From Macrotrachela quadricornifera (lineage: Eukaryota; Rotifera; Eurotatoria; Philodinida; Philodinidae), in assembly GCA_022393335.1 (NCBI GenBank), contig JAJEKB010000450.1, forward strand, positions 1-64,000: a stretch of DNA of 64,000 bases, given 5' to 3'. The position numbers and the translations under genes were made by a program. The notes below the pieces were generated by a model. That model saw only the letters and a list, made by a program, of their open reading frames with translations, did not search any database and had not been told where the DNA came from. This document shows, piece by piece, positions 13,401 to 24,367 of this stretch (the stretch's first letter is position 1; every line of letters starts with the position of its first letter).

Positions 13401-16400
13401 TAGTTGCTCTAAGTAAAAATAATGATTTTGTTTTTTTAATTTATAAAAAAAAATTACTTTTCTGGTGCAATTATATCTTCAATCATTGTTGCTTCTTCAT
13501 CTGTTATACCATCACGAAATGTATATTCTTGAGTTTTTCTCTAAATAATAAAAATTCTATTTATATTTTTTATTGAAGAAAAAAAAATAAAAACCTTTTT
13601 TAAAATAATATCAATATATCCTGCAATTAATTGAGATATCTGTTGACCTTCATTTGTTTGTACAGAATAATAATTATTTGCATAGTCTCCAAAATCCTTA
13701 TATTAAAAAAAAATATATATATAAATAAATTTTATTGAAAAAGAAAAATAGTTTCATTCCTACAAGTGTAAATGTATTTGGTGATGCTGTCCATCGTTTA
13801 ACATGTGTTAACGGCCATACTTCAAGAAACTATGTAAAAAAAACATATACATAAAATTAAATTAAATAAAGTATAAATATATTTTATCATAAAATGCATC
13901 TAATATTCAAAACTCACGACGCTATAAAGCTTATCAGTCTATCTTATCGAAATCTGAATACGTATTAGAAAAATGTAGAGTTCGTCAATATAATCTATGC
14001 AAATATGAATCAGTTTTCGGAAGTTGTAGAGTGCGCAAGTGTACCCAATAAGATTTACTTCCGTTTGAAGATCTCAAATTTCTTTTTTCTAATATTTCAA
14101 AATTAATTCTCATGTCAACTATGACATCTATATATATAATAATTATTTTTAAAGAAAAAAATAGAATAAAATAATTTACATCTTTAGTTCGTTCATCAAC
14201 TCGAACAATAGATTCTTTTGTAACACCAAGCAGACGTGGAACAAGTTTATTTTTTCCCGACATTTTTTCCTTAATAAATAAAATAAATAATAATAATAAT
14301 AATAATAAAATTTTTCAATAAAATTTTACTTTAACAAGAAAAAAAGTTACGCCATATGTTCTTAATGATCGACATAATTGCGTATATTTTAATTTAGCAT
14401 CAAGTTCTGATAAACCATGATATTTTCTATGTTCCTTTGTAAAATAAAAATAAAACAAAATAGTTTTTATTTTTAATTTCTTTACTTGAAATATTCTTTT
14501 TTCAACACCTTTTGTTTTTGTATATTCTTTTGGTAAAAATTCTCGAATACTAAAAAAAAGAAAAATAAAAATTTAATTTAATCATATAAATTGATTCTGT
14601 GATACAATATATATTATAGAGAGAATTTCATGCGAAAAAAAGGAGAAGCTTTTTATTTTATTTCAGCCACAAACATGAGAGGATTTTTACCACATATCTG
14701 ATCGATAATAAATTTCATTTGATGAACAATTATTACAACAACTATCGTACATATATATATATAGAATTTACTTAGGACATACTAAATATAGTGATGGTAA
14801 TGGTTTTATTCAATATAGAAAGTTTAAGGATGCTTTATTATGATATGTAATGAATACACTCATGCTCATTTTAAAGAAAAGAAAAGAAAAGCAAGTATTT
14901 TTTTTTGCATAAATTTTGATAGAACAAGAAATGAAGGTACATTGAATCGTATATTACAGAGATTTTTTTAATTACAACAAAAACATGAAAAAATGATTTT
15001 TTATCTTACGTGAAATACTTAGAAAGTCGATTGAAAGCATTATGAAAACAAACCAAAAATTTACAATTCGATGCATCTTCATCTTCTCATTCTATTGATG
15101 AAAACGGTAGCTTTATATCTTCTTCCCATCAAAAGTCATTCAAAAATACCCACTTGTCTTTTTTTCTTTTCTTCGAAACAAACATTAATGTTATTGCTAC
15201 ATATCATAAACAATTTTTATTATCAGAATGATAAATATCACAGACCTATAGAACATCAAATTTCTTTCAAAATTTTTATAAGAAATCTTTGATACTATTT
15301 TTTTGTATGTCCAAAAATGTTTAATTTTTTAAATTTTTAATTTGAAAATAAATAGATAATCTTACTCAAGAATATTTGGTTTATGTTTTGATTCTTGATA
15401 ATCATTAAATTCTATTTGACTTTGTAAACCAGCAAATTGAATAGCTTCATCATATGTTACTGGATGTGTTCCATCTAGAATTCCATTTCGACACTTTGAA
15501 ATAAATAATATACAAATAATAATAATAATAATAATAAAGTTTTATTTTTTTGTTTTACTTGAATATAAAGTAAATTAAGTTGTACAGGATCACGTTGATC
15601 AATATTAGTATCAGAAAAAAAATATTTTCGTCGTAAAACAACGGTTGATTGTTCATCTATATCTTGTTGTCGAAGTGTTTTTGAATGATCAAGCCAAAGA
15701 GCTTTAATTTAAAGAAAAAAAGACGTTTTTTTTTTTTAAATTGAAATTTTAACTAACTATCATCATCTGTATGACATTTCTTTTTTAATTCTTCCATTTT
15801 TTTATCTGTTCGTTGAAGAGATCGTTCCTAAAAAATAATATTCATTTTTGTTAAAAATAATTCTATGAAAATATACTCGACGAAGTGTTGCTGTTTTTGT
15901 ACTATTACTATCATCAGAATCAAGATCATAAACAAGGGAATATTCATCATAATTTGCTATACCAAATTTCATACAAATATAAACCATTAATTGTGCAACT
16001 ATTAAAGAATCATCAACAAATATTGTTTGTATTGTCCCATCTAATAAACGAATTTTTAATGATCGAAATTTATTTTTATATTCAATATTATCCTATAAGG
16101 AAAAAAAATTTCAAAAAAAAAAATAAAAATAAAAATATCTTAAGAATTATACTCCTGTTTTTAAACCATAATAACTCAATGTTCTTGATGGATCAAGCCA
16201 ATAACTTCTCGATGAATGTTGTAAATCATTTACAAAAAGTCCATATTCTAATGCTAAAATTTATAGAAATATTTTTTTTTAATACAAAAGAAAAATATGA
16301 ATTATATTTCCTACGATCATAATCAATTGTAATTGGTAAATGGCCTTGAATACTACGACATACATCACCAACTAACATTTGAACATCAAATTGCATTGAT

Positions 16401-17841
16401 TGAAATATATTATCACGTGGAACATGAATATTTAATTTAATCATATGTCCACTATTCATATTTCGATTTATTATTGTTGATCCGTTATTTACTACCATTA
16501 TTTCACTCTGATTATTTTTTCTTTGATGTTGTTCGTTATTTTGACTCGTTTGTTCGCGAACATACCTCTGAAATAAAAAAATATATAGATAAATGATAAA
16601 ATATGAAATTGAATCCTATTCGAACACACACACACACAGACAAAAGAAAAAAATGAATGAGTATCGATTATTCTTCCAGGAAATTGATTCTTTTATAAAT
16701 GAGTGAGAAAGAAGACGAGCAAAAATCAACATAGAATACATTCGACCCCATAATAAGTATATGTGTCCGATGTTCTGCAGTCAATGTTCAATGGTCCAAA
16801 AGAAGAGAAAGAAAAAGGAGCAATAACAAAAAAAAAAACGAAGAAAAAAAAATAATCGCTTCTTCTTTTGATCTATTCATTTAATATGTTATCAAGAAAA
16901 AAAATATAAATAGTTTATTAAGGATTTTTGTGATGATAAAATTTATGAATAAATCCTTTCTTTCTCGTCTGTCTTGTTCAGTTAACAATGAACCTTCTTT
17001 GTTATTTTTTTTTTCTCTCTTCGTTCTTTTTCTTCTCTTCAATGTACTTAACTAGTGAGTGACCAGTGTATTGGCTGCATTTAAATGACGAAGGATAATA
17101 TGGCACCCGCATGTATACAACATTATAGACACTTTATATATACGTCTATGATCGTATTAGTATTAATAAGAGTCTCACTGTGGGATTCCATTAGAACACA
17201 AGGTGTATTTTTCCCCTGAAAAAAAAACAAGCTTATGATTCATATGAAGAAAATAAAAAAAATTCTTTTGCTTTCTAAACTTATCAATGACATATAGAAC
17301 AAAATAAACTATTACAAAATTTTCATTTTTTTTTTGTCTATTAATTAATATAGAAAATTATTTATTATTTTAACTATTCACAATACTTAATCCTATAATA
17401 TGTTTGAATTATTTAACTATTGTTTATTTAATAAATATTCAGATAATTAACTAAATAATTATTACATAATTTTATATGTATTATATTAAATGCTAATAAA
17501 AAAAAGAGTGTATATATGAATGATAATAAGTGATTATTATCTAACAAATAATAATAATTAAAACAAAACGGATATGATTTATTTTATAAATTATAACAAG
17601 TTTTTATTTGATTTTGATAATATGTCAAATGTTGATTAATATCATTGTTTAGATTGTAAAAGATAATCAATGATTTAGTTATAATAAAAAAAAATTTGAT
17701 TAGAAATTATTAGTTTTTTTTTCTTGTCATATATATGCAAACTTATTATCAAAATTCTTTGTAAAATATACTCAAAATCAAAAGAAGGGAAAAAGATTTA
17801 AAATATCTTACCTCTTTAGTAGTTTCTTTGTAGAGAACCAT
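1488..17841 (-). CDS. TLN: talin (integrin-actin adaptor), complete 37-exon gene
   Basis: Cytoskeletal adaptor linking integrin tails to actin. Exons: 17841-17812, 16567-16315, 16253-16153, 16092-15877, 15827-15758, 15701-15559, 15493-15366, 14549-14486, 14434-14330, 14269-14180, 13829-13764, 13696-13595, 13540-13458, 13408-13317, 12792-12680, 12606-12448, 12379-11744, 11683-10989, 10918-10495, 10440-10306, 10247-10164, 10095-9064, 8997-8854, 8759-8598, 8530-8390, 8328-8147, 8080-7957, 7527-6745, 6682-6587, 6521-6324, 6229-5858, 4832-4505, 4436-4312, 3747-3622, 3452-3378, 2034-1975, 1922-1488. All phases agree: 8,172 nt, 2,723 aa (human talin-1 has 2,541). F0-F3 head first, with the integrin-binding HVKRWTASP segment (W413, equivalent of W359), a Pro/Tyr-rich head-rod linker, then the Ala-rich rod helices (e.g. 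ATQCALATSQLVACTK, MVTNVTSLLRTVKSVEDEA), the actin-binding C-terminus (DGQWSQGLISA) and a dimerisation helix ending KERELDEARNRLKAIRL. Odd: a first exon 1.2 kb upstream, an acidic insert and a 75-nt phase-0 exon (see findings). Confidence 0.95.
3378..3452 (-). other. talin exon 35, possible cassette exon
   Basis: 75 nt, phase 0 on both sides, 25 residues starting KRTNPFLPKN, between 169-nt and 1,343-nt introns. It sits in the C-terminal rod between the GK end of the preceding helix bundle and DGQWSQG, where vertebrate talins have only a short loop. Inclusion or skipping would both keep the frame. Confidence 0.6.
3842..4093. repeat. foldback (inverted repeat) inside a talin intron
   Basis: Two arms of roughly 115-130 bp in opposite orientation around an AT-rich centre. 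Matching blocks include GAAAATATATGAT-TATCA, TTTATGTACGTATTG, AATAGCTCATG-GATCAAAGTT and GCAAT-TTGAA, with scattered mismatches. It looks like an old, diverged MITE or foldback element in the 564-nt intron between talin exons 33 and 34. No coding capacity and no clear target duplication were seen. Confidence 0.7.
4455..4478 (+). repeat. (TTTG)n microsatellite
   Basis: Five tandem TTTG units in the small intron between talin exons 32 and 33. Confidence 0.7.
4832..5790 (+). mobile_element. non-autonomous Helitron in a talin intron
   Basis: 959 bp. The 5' end is TCTATATATATATAAAG, directly after an A; the 3' end is CTAG, directly before a T, as expected for Helitron insertion between A and T without target duplication. 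Just inside the 3' end is ACCCGAGCAATGCCGAGT, which folds as a short GC hairpin with AAT loop and one bulged A, followed by ACTACCGCTAG: the typical Helitron terminator arrangement. An 8-bp inverted pair TAGCGGTA/TACCGCTA encloses the hairpin. No Rep/helicase gene is present, so it is non-autonomous. It is inserted antisense to talin exactly at the exon 32 acceptor. Confidence 0.85.
5757..5790 (+). other. Helitron 3' terminal hairpin and CTAG end
   Basis: The stem-loop and CTAG terminus described for the Helitron; the outer 8-bp inverted repeat gives a second possible fold. This is the replication/transposition stop signal in the Helitron family. Confidence 0.75.
10465..10488 (+). repeat. (TTTA)n microsatellite
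   Basis: Short TTTA tandem tract in the intron between talin exons 19 and 20. Confidence 0.6.
14285..14308 (+). repeat. (TAA)n microsatellite
   Basis: Tandem TAA/AAT units in the intron between talin exons 9 and 10; a similar run lies near 15518-15538 in the intron between exons 6 and 7. Confidence 0.6.
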
Positions 17842-20800
17842 TGGAATTTAGATAGGAAAAATAAATGTGATTGTGAAAACTGAGAACTATTGTTGCATAG
17901 AATAACAATAAAAGATAGATGAGGAAATATTTGCTCAAGAAAAAAAAAATCGTTCGATAGTAAGAAGAAAAAAAAAACGAAGACTATTGTAGCATTGTAA
18001 CTGACAGACGTTCTTATTTGTATTACTAGAAGTAGACCACATTCTTTCTTCTTTCTCTTTGCTGTTCTTCTCTCATCTCTTTTTCAGCCGCAGTCAAGTA
18101 TTTCCGTCTTCTGTCCTTCTTCAACTCTATTTAGACGAGGAAAAAAACCCAAATACAACAAGATATATCAACTTTTTTCTCTTCGACAAAATGTCAAGCC
18201 AATATAGCATATAAGAAAAAAAAACCGATGAAAAAGCGAAGAAAAAAAAAATTTTTTTCTTAAGAATAGATGATTAATTCTTTATATTTTATATATCTAT
18301 CTATCTTATTGACTATTTTGAACAATAACGTCCTTATCAAACCTATGATATTAATTTAAAATGAATATTTATTGATCAATGATACTTGACTTTCAATTAG
18401 TGTTATATGATAAAGATGTTTGACAAGGTTTTATTTTATATAAGAATCCATTTGTATTTTGTCTGGCGTATCATTCTTATTTATTTTCATTGCCAAGTAG
18501 ATTAACGAATAATAATATACTACGTGATAATACTTGTCAAAAAAAACGCAGATTTTGTTATTTTTACTATATACCAATCATAGAGTTTAATATATTAAAC
18601 ATTTTCTTCCGGATATTATGTTGAATTATAATCTTATATCATATTATTTTTATATTTTTTTAATGTAAATAATCAATTTATGAACCATACATAATGTAAT
18701 TTAGCTGCACGAATAGGTAAATCAATAAAAAAAAACTTATACCTTAATTAATCAGGTAAAAAGAAAAAGTAATCGAAGATGTTAAGTATTAATAATCGAG
18801 AATATATATATATATAACATTATTACAACTAGTATCAAAAGAATATGTAACCACAAATATCTGCCAGAAACGCCTACACTAATCGATTGATATTTCCAAG
18901 ATAAATAAATAAACATTAGTAGTTTAAAAAATAAACCAATCAATAAAACAATTTTATATATTTTATTTTAAACTTATAATTTTAAATAAAATATTTTCAA
19001 AAAATCAAGAGAATATTTTTTTTAAATAATATTATAGATGTCACTAATTATTATTTTATGTATATACTTTTTTTTTTTAAGTAAAATTTTATTATTAAAA
19101 TATAATTTTTAATATTAAATATTGAATGTTTGTTTTTTTATTTAATGATATAAATAATATTTATCGATTAATAATCCGAACATTTCTAATGATAACAAAT
19201 GAATAAATAGAATACGGAATTGAGAATGATTCATATACATTATGTCTCATAATAAACAGTCAGGCAAGAATATAAGCTGAATAAGTACTTGATTCATTAT
19301 CAACGACGTAATATAAATTCATTAGAATTTCCCAAGAGAATTTCTTAAAGGTTAGATTGATATTTCTCAATTTACTTTAAATAAATCTGAGCTAAACAAT
19401 AAAACATTTACTAAATCTAATAAACATTATTTAAAAAAAAAGAATGTTAGAAATTAATATTATTTTATTCATAATATATTTCCGTACGGATATGTTAATA
19501 TATTCTTAAAGATCAAGGTAAAAATTAATCTTTTGTCACATGTCATTCAAATAAAAAAAACATTTAATTGTCAGTAATAGTCATGGTAAATATATCAATT
19601 ATTTTTTTAATTATTAGATTTTTCTTAATTTAAATTATATAAATTTCTATATATTTGTAAAATAATTATATTCTTTGTTTTTAATTATCGTAGTTTTTCA
19701 TTTGTAGAATATTTTGACTAATGTAGAAAATTTTTCCCACATTAAAGACATAATCGTGAAAAAATGTTTTCATATAAAAGATAAGAAAACAAATTTTATA
19801 CATACCTTCTTTAATATAATTGTACGATTTCTTTTTCATTTATTTAATTTAGTATATTATTTTTCTTCTAATTTATAAGTAATTATGTTAAATAAAGTTT
19901 TTTTTTTAAAAATATTATAAGTTATTATAAAAAGTCAATTTTTATTTTGACATTTAAGGAAATTTCTCAACTTAATAGTAGATTTTGTATTCCTGACTTT
20001 TGATAAAAATATAGGTTTTCTAATTGGTTCATTTACTTTGAACAATAATAAAAAATAAATAATATATTTTTGTCTATTACCTGGTTTTCTTTTAAAATAA
20101 AATTCATATAATATTTTTGTTTTTTATATAGTAGTGAAATGATATATATATAGATATATATTAATAAATTTATCTTTATTAGGATGTATTATTTATTTTG
20201 TCATTTACTAATTACCTAGGTCTATAAAAAATATTATTTTTCTCTATAAAAAAGGTATTCTTTTTTCTTCTTTCCTTCTGTTTTATGTTATTTCTTCGTT
20301 TTTTATTCTTTTTCTGTTTTGGACATTTTCTTGTGATTGACAGAATATATATGATTTTTAGTGCTCTTTTTTCTTTCCTTTCTACATTATAGTAGTAATT
20401 TACAAATAGCATAAATGTGTCTTGCTCAATTGCAAAAAAGTCGCTCTTATACTATAGAATAATTTTTTTTCTTTTTTTACATATATATATATATCATAAT
20501 TGATTAATCTTTATTGAATGTTTATATTTTCTAGATATAAAATATGTAAATACATTGAGAATTTATATGAAATATTATTGACAGGCAGAACAAATTTTTA
20601 TTATATTCCTGTTATTATGCTGTACGTTTATTATTTTCATTAATATTGTTTCCTATATTTTAGACAGATGATTTTAATATTAGTAAACGAAATTTAATGA
20701 GTTAATTTAATATAAAATTAAATTAGAAAGAAAAATATTTTATGGATAAAGTTGGATTATTTTTCTTTGATTATTGTTGCAATTGTTAAAATTTTTAATT

Positions 20801-20898
20801 ATTTGAAAATATTCTTTTTTCCTTATTGTTATTGTTATAATTTGAATAAAAATTCTATAAATTTCAATTTATATTTGTCTTGTATCATTCTGTTTCAG
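17842..20898. other. 3-kb AT-rich intergenic region
   Basis: Separates the divergent talin start from the first Shisa-like gene, so it should hold the talin promoter and 5'UTR and the missing 5' exons of the Shisa-like gene. It consists of A/T runs, a (TA)n tract at 18802-18817 and C/T-rich stretches at 18030-18125. I found no convincing exon, RNA gene or repeat family. The longest open frames here are low-complexity translations of T- or A-runs. Confidence 0.6.
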
Positions 20899-21638
20899 CG
20901 GTGCTCGAGCAATTGGTACTATTATTGGTATTATCTCGGGTTGTAGTCTGTTTTTTTTACTTATTGCTTGGTGTCTTGTCTATTACCGTCGTTATTTGCA
21001 GCGAAAAGGTTAGTATATCCTTACGTCATAATTCTACTCATTGAAAGAAGAAAAAAAAAAAGAAAATTATTGACGTCAATAAAATGTAAGAAAAAAAAAT
21101 GAAGAGAAATGAGAATGTTATTTTCATGAGATGGAATCTTCGTATATGAGATATATGAATCATTTGCAATAATATAGAATGTGTAATTATAATGAATGAA
21201 ATAGAATATCATATAAATAAAACTATAAGGTTTTATTTCTTCATACTAATTAGAATATTTTCAATTATTTAGTTAGACATTTTCGTTTTTCTTTATGTTT
21301 AGCTCATATCTACGTCACTGCCGCTCAAGCAGATGACGAAAGTATGTATAATTATTTATTAGTAACTGCTCATATATTAATTGCTCAAAAAGATAATCAA
21401 GTTATTAATATTATTTTACTAATCTTTCTTTTGTTTTTTATTAAAATAGGAACAAATGCACAAACTCCTACTGAACATGAACAAACACGTAGGGTTAATC
21501 GAACAAATAATTATACGTCTTCGGATTGTAAGCTATCTTAAAAAAAAAAGAAAATATCTTAATTTAAAATTTTTTTTTTCCATTATTCTTAGCTCCTCCA
21601 CCATATGATGAAGCTGTACAACAGTTGAATAATGCATA
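20899..21638 (+). CDS. Shisa-like single-pass membrane protein, 5' end not found
   Basis: Four 3' exons: 20899-21008, 21303-21341, 21450-21527, 21593-21638. They encode a transmembrane helix (AIGTIIGIISGCSLFFLLIA) followed by basic YYRRYLQRK, a polar Thr/Arg-rich tail and a C-terminal PPPYDEAV with a WW-binding PPxY motif. The next gene downstream has the same plan: its transmembrane exon starts in phase 2 and ends in phase 1, as here, and it ends in PPAYDDAV, so the two look like tandem duplicates. The expected signal peptide and Cys-rich exon should lie upstream but I could not identify them; they may be in the AT-rich region or lost. Shisa proteins act in the ER or as receptor partners in vertebrates; function here is unknown. 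Confidence 0.6.
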
Positions 21639-21653
21639 ATTATTTATTAATTT

Positions 21654-21659
21654 AATAAA
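21654..21659 (+). terminator. poly(A) signal AATAAA
   Basis: AATAAA 15 nt after the stop of the first Shisa-like gene. Confidence 0.5.
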
Positions 21660-21825
21660 AATATTTGTTTCTTAATTTCAATTTGTTTTCGTCTTGTTTT
21701 CATTTTTATTTATATATATATATATATTGTATTTGTACACTCAGGTTCAGTAAAAACTCAATGAATAAATATTAAAATGTTTGGTTTTATATTTCAGATT
21801 TGTTTATTTGTTTGTTTTTAACATT

Positions 21826-24082
21826 ATGCGAGATAATCATCTATTTCGATGGTTTTATGTTTTATTGATTATTTCATGTAAGTTTAATATAATTAATAAA
21901 TGATAAAATTTTATTTTATTTTATTTTGTTTATTTCTATCTAGGTTTTTTTACATTTTGTACTGATGGCAAGGGATTTGGTGGAAGGGGTGGAGGATTTG
22001 GCGGTGGAAAAAGTGGAGGATCATTCGGTGGTTCAAAAGGTGCAGGAACGTTTGGTGGATCATCCAGTTATAATCGTATGAATAGTTATGGAAGGTATAG
22101 TAGCATGAATAAACCGTACATGATATGTTTAAAGTATTTTTTTTATTGATTTATTTATTTTTAGTCGTTCAGGAAGTAGTTTTAGAAGTAATGCAATGAG
22201 TTTTGGTGCAGGAGCATTAGGTGGTGTGGCAGCATATTCTTTAATGAGATCTATGTCATCATCATATTATCCAGGATATTATCAACCAGGCTACGGAAGT
22301 ACGTTTTGTACATATATGCATATACAATCTACAACGAAAGTTTCAACAAATTTGTTTTATTTCTTTTTCACATTTAGAAGTAGAGATCTAATTTAAGTGA
22401 TGATATTGATAGTATGAGAGATCCATTACAAAATGTATTAGAGGAGACTATGTCTATGTATATAAATTTTTCATAATTGAAATATTTCTGTCCTAGGCAA
22501 AAATATATTTAGGTATTGTCCAGTATTTTGCATGTCCTAATCCAATGATTTGTGCTTATACAAAAACAAAATATATCGATTCATAGAGAAGTGGACACTT
22601 TATTGGATTCTAAAAATAAATTTCATTTCTACAGTTTATCTTTACGTCAAAAAATTTAATTTTAATGAGAATAACTGAAATAAAACATACTATTTTTTTA
22701 TAATGAAAATAACACAAACAGATAGGTTAGTCATGTCTATTAAAACTTTATTTCAAAACGATGGACGTAAAAATGGGATAAAAGAGATTTTGTTCCATGG
22801 TACATCTTCTAGCCAGCCTCTCGTATGATCCATACCACTAGTTAAATTAGATTAGTGCTTGTTAATGTGAAACAGAATAAATGACTAAATTTGGTTAAAT
22901 TTTTGTCACAGACTATAAATGAAATAATAATTTATTTCATTTGTAATTTAGTTGGAGAAACATGTGTAAATAATGAAGATATGAATGGTACACGATTTGG
23001 AAGATTTCGTTGTCCACTTAATGGTTTTCCATTAGAAGCAAAATATTGTTGCGGTGAATATGGAAAACAATATTGTTGTATACGCGATGGATCAAGGTTT
23101 ATTTCTATTAATAATAAAAAAAAATTTATTTATATTTAAAAATGAATTTATTTAGTCGTGTATCACGTGCTACTTCAAATTTTGGTTGGATATTACTTGT
23201 TATAGTAATATTTACTGTTATTATTTTTCTTCTTATAAGACATCGTCGTAGAAATCAAAGTATTTATTTTATTATTTATTTATTTGTTCTTGTCTAACTT
23301 TACTTTTCTTATAGAGGATGTTATAATGATTCCAATGGAACCACCAATTGATGAACAACAACAACCACCTTTTTATCAACCACCACCACCACCGATGGGT
23401 TATCCACCACCACCGATGAGTTATCCACCACCACCGATGAGTTATCCTCCACCACCAACAGGTTATGCTCAACCACCATCAGCTGGAAATCCATATGCAG
23501 TTCCACCACAAAATTATAATGGAGAATATAATCCTTATCAAATGCCATATCCACCTCAACAACAAACATATAATCCATATCAAGTTAAAGAAGGTAAAAT
23601 AAAAAGTTTTATTTAAATTTTTAAATAAAATATTTTTTATAAATTCTTAAATCGAATATTTAAGTATAAAAATATATTTTATAGATTTTCGATATTAATT
23701 TTTATTCAACAATGTGAGTTATTAATAATTCAATATGCTTGTATGCATGTAATGAAATTTCATATATGTAATGTACTTGAAATGAGATGTAGTTTATAAA
23801 TAGAGTATAATTTTATGTTTACTTATTAATATAAGAAGGAAAATCGAATTCTTTTTTTTTTATTTTATATTGCAATAAGTTAGTTATATAAATTAAATTC
23901 GGTTTTTTTTCGATAGAAATATATGATAAGAATAATGTAAAATAAAAGAATTAAATTATCATTTAATATTATTAGATGAAGATTTTAAATAATTCTTTTT
24001 TTTTATCATTTTAGCTGGTCCACCAGCTTATGATGATGCTGTACGTAATAATCAGGGAGGTTCCACAGCAAAACCAATATAA
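21826..24082 (+). CDS. Shisa-like protein with Gly-rich ectodomain
   Basis: Seven exons: 21826-21877, 21944-22094, 22165-22298, 22952-23096, 23156-23259, 23315-23593, 24015-24082; 310 aa. Order: signal peptide (FRWFYVLLIISCFFTFC), a GGxFGG-rich segment, an Ala/Gly hydrophobic stretch (GAGALGGVAAYSLM), a Tyr/Pro/Gly segment, a Cys-rich domain with the Shisa pattern (CVNNEDMNG, RCP, YCCG, YCC), one transmembrane helix (ILLVIVIFTVIIFLLI) followed by RHRRR, a Pro-rich tail with 7-residue repeats, and a terminal PPAYDDAV with a PPxY motif. The Cys pattern, topology and PPxY tail fit the Shisa/Shisa-like family. A TTTCAG acceptor sits about 30 nt upstream of the ATG. Vertebrate Shisa proteins modulate receptor trafficking, including AMPA receptors; the ligand here is unknown. 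Confidence 0.7.
23401..23463 (+). repeat. three 21-bp tandem repeats in the Pro-rich tail
   Basis: Units of TATCCACCACCACCGATGAGT with few changes, encoding YPPPPMS-type heptads in the cytoplasmic tail of the Shisa-like protein. Confidence 0.85.
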
Positions 24083-24367
24083 ATAATATATAAAAATCAT
24101 TGACAATGTGCAATGAGAAAGAAAAAACCACGAGGTGATTATTAAAATTTCATGTTGATTTTTTTTTTGTTCTTATCTCAAAATTAAATCTAAACATTTG
24201 TATATGTGTGCAAACTATATTTTCCTTTTTTTTTCAACTATATATTATTAAACATGTCTTTTGTACCTTTATTTTCGTGTGTACGTATTTTTTTTTGTTG
24301 TTCCTTTTATTTTTCTTTTCTTTCTCTTCTTTATAAAAACAAAAAAAAAGGAATATTAAATATAAAA

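Noticed and set aside
18030..18125. C/T-rich stretch upstream of talin as a promoter element
   Set aside because: Pyrimidine-rich tracts are frequent in this window and nothing marks this one as regulatory.
20212..20412. Lys-rich frame on the minus strand in the AT-rich gap
   Set aside because: Low-complexity translation of T-runs; no splice signals or neighbours fit.
23272..23578. Antisense frames opposite the Pro-rich tail (Trp-rich and Val-rich translations)
   Set aside because: They are complements of CCA repeats in the Shisa-like exon, not genes.
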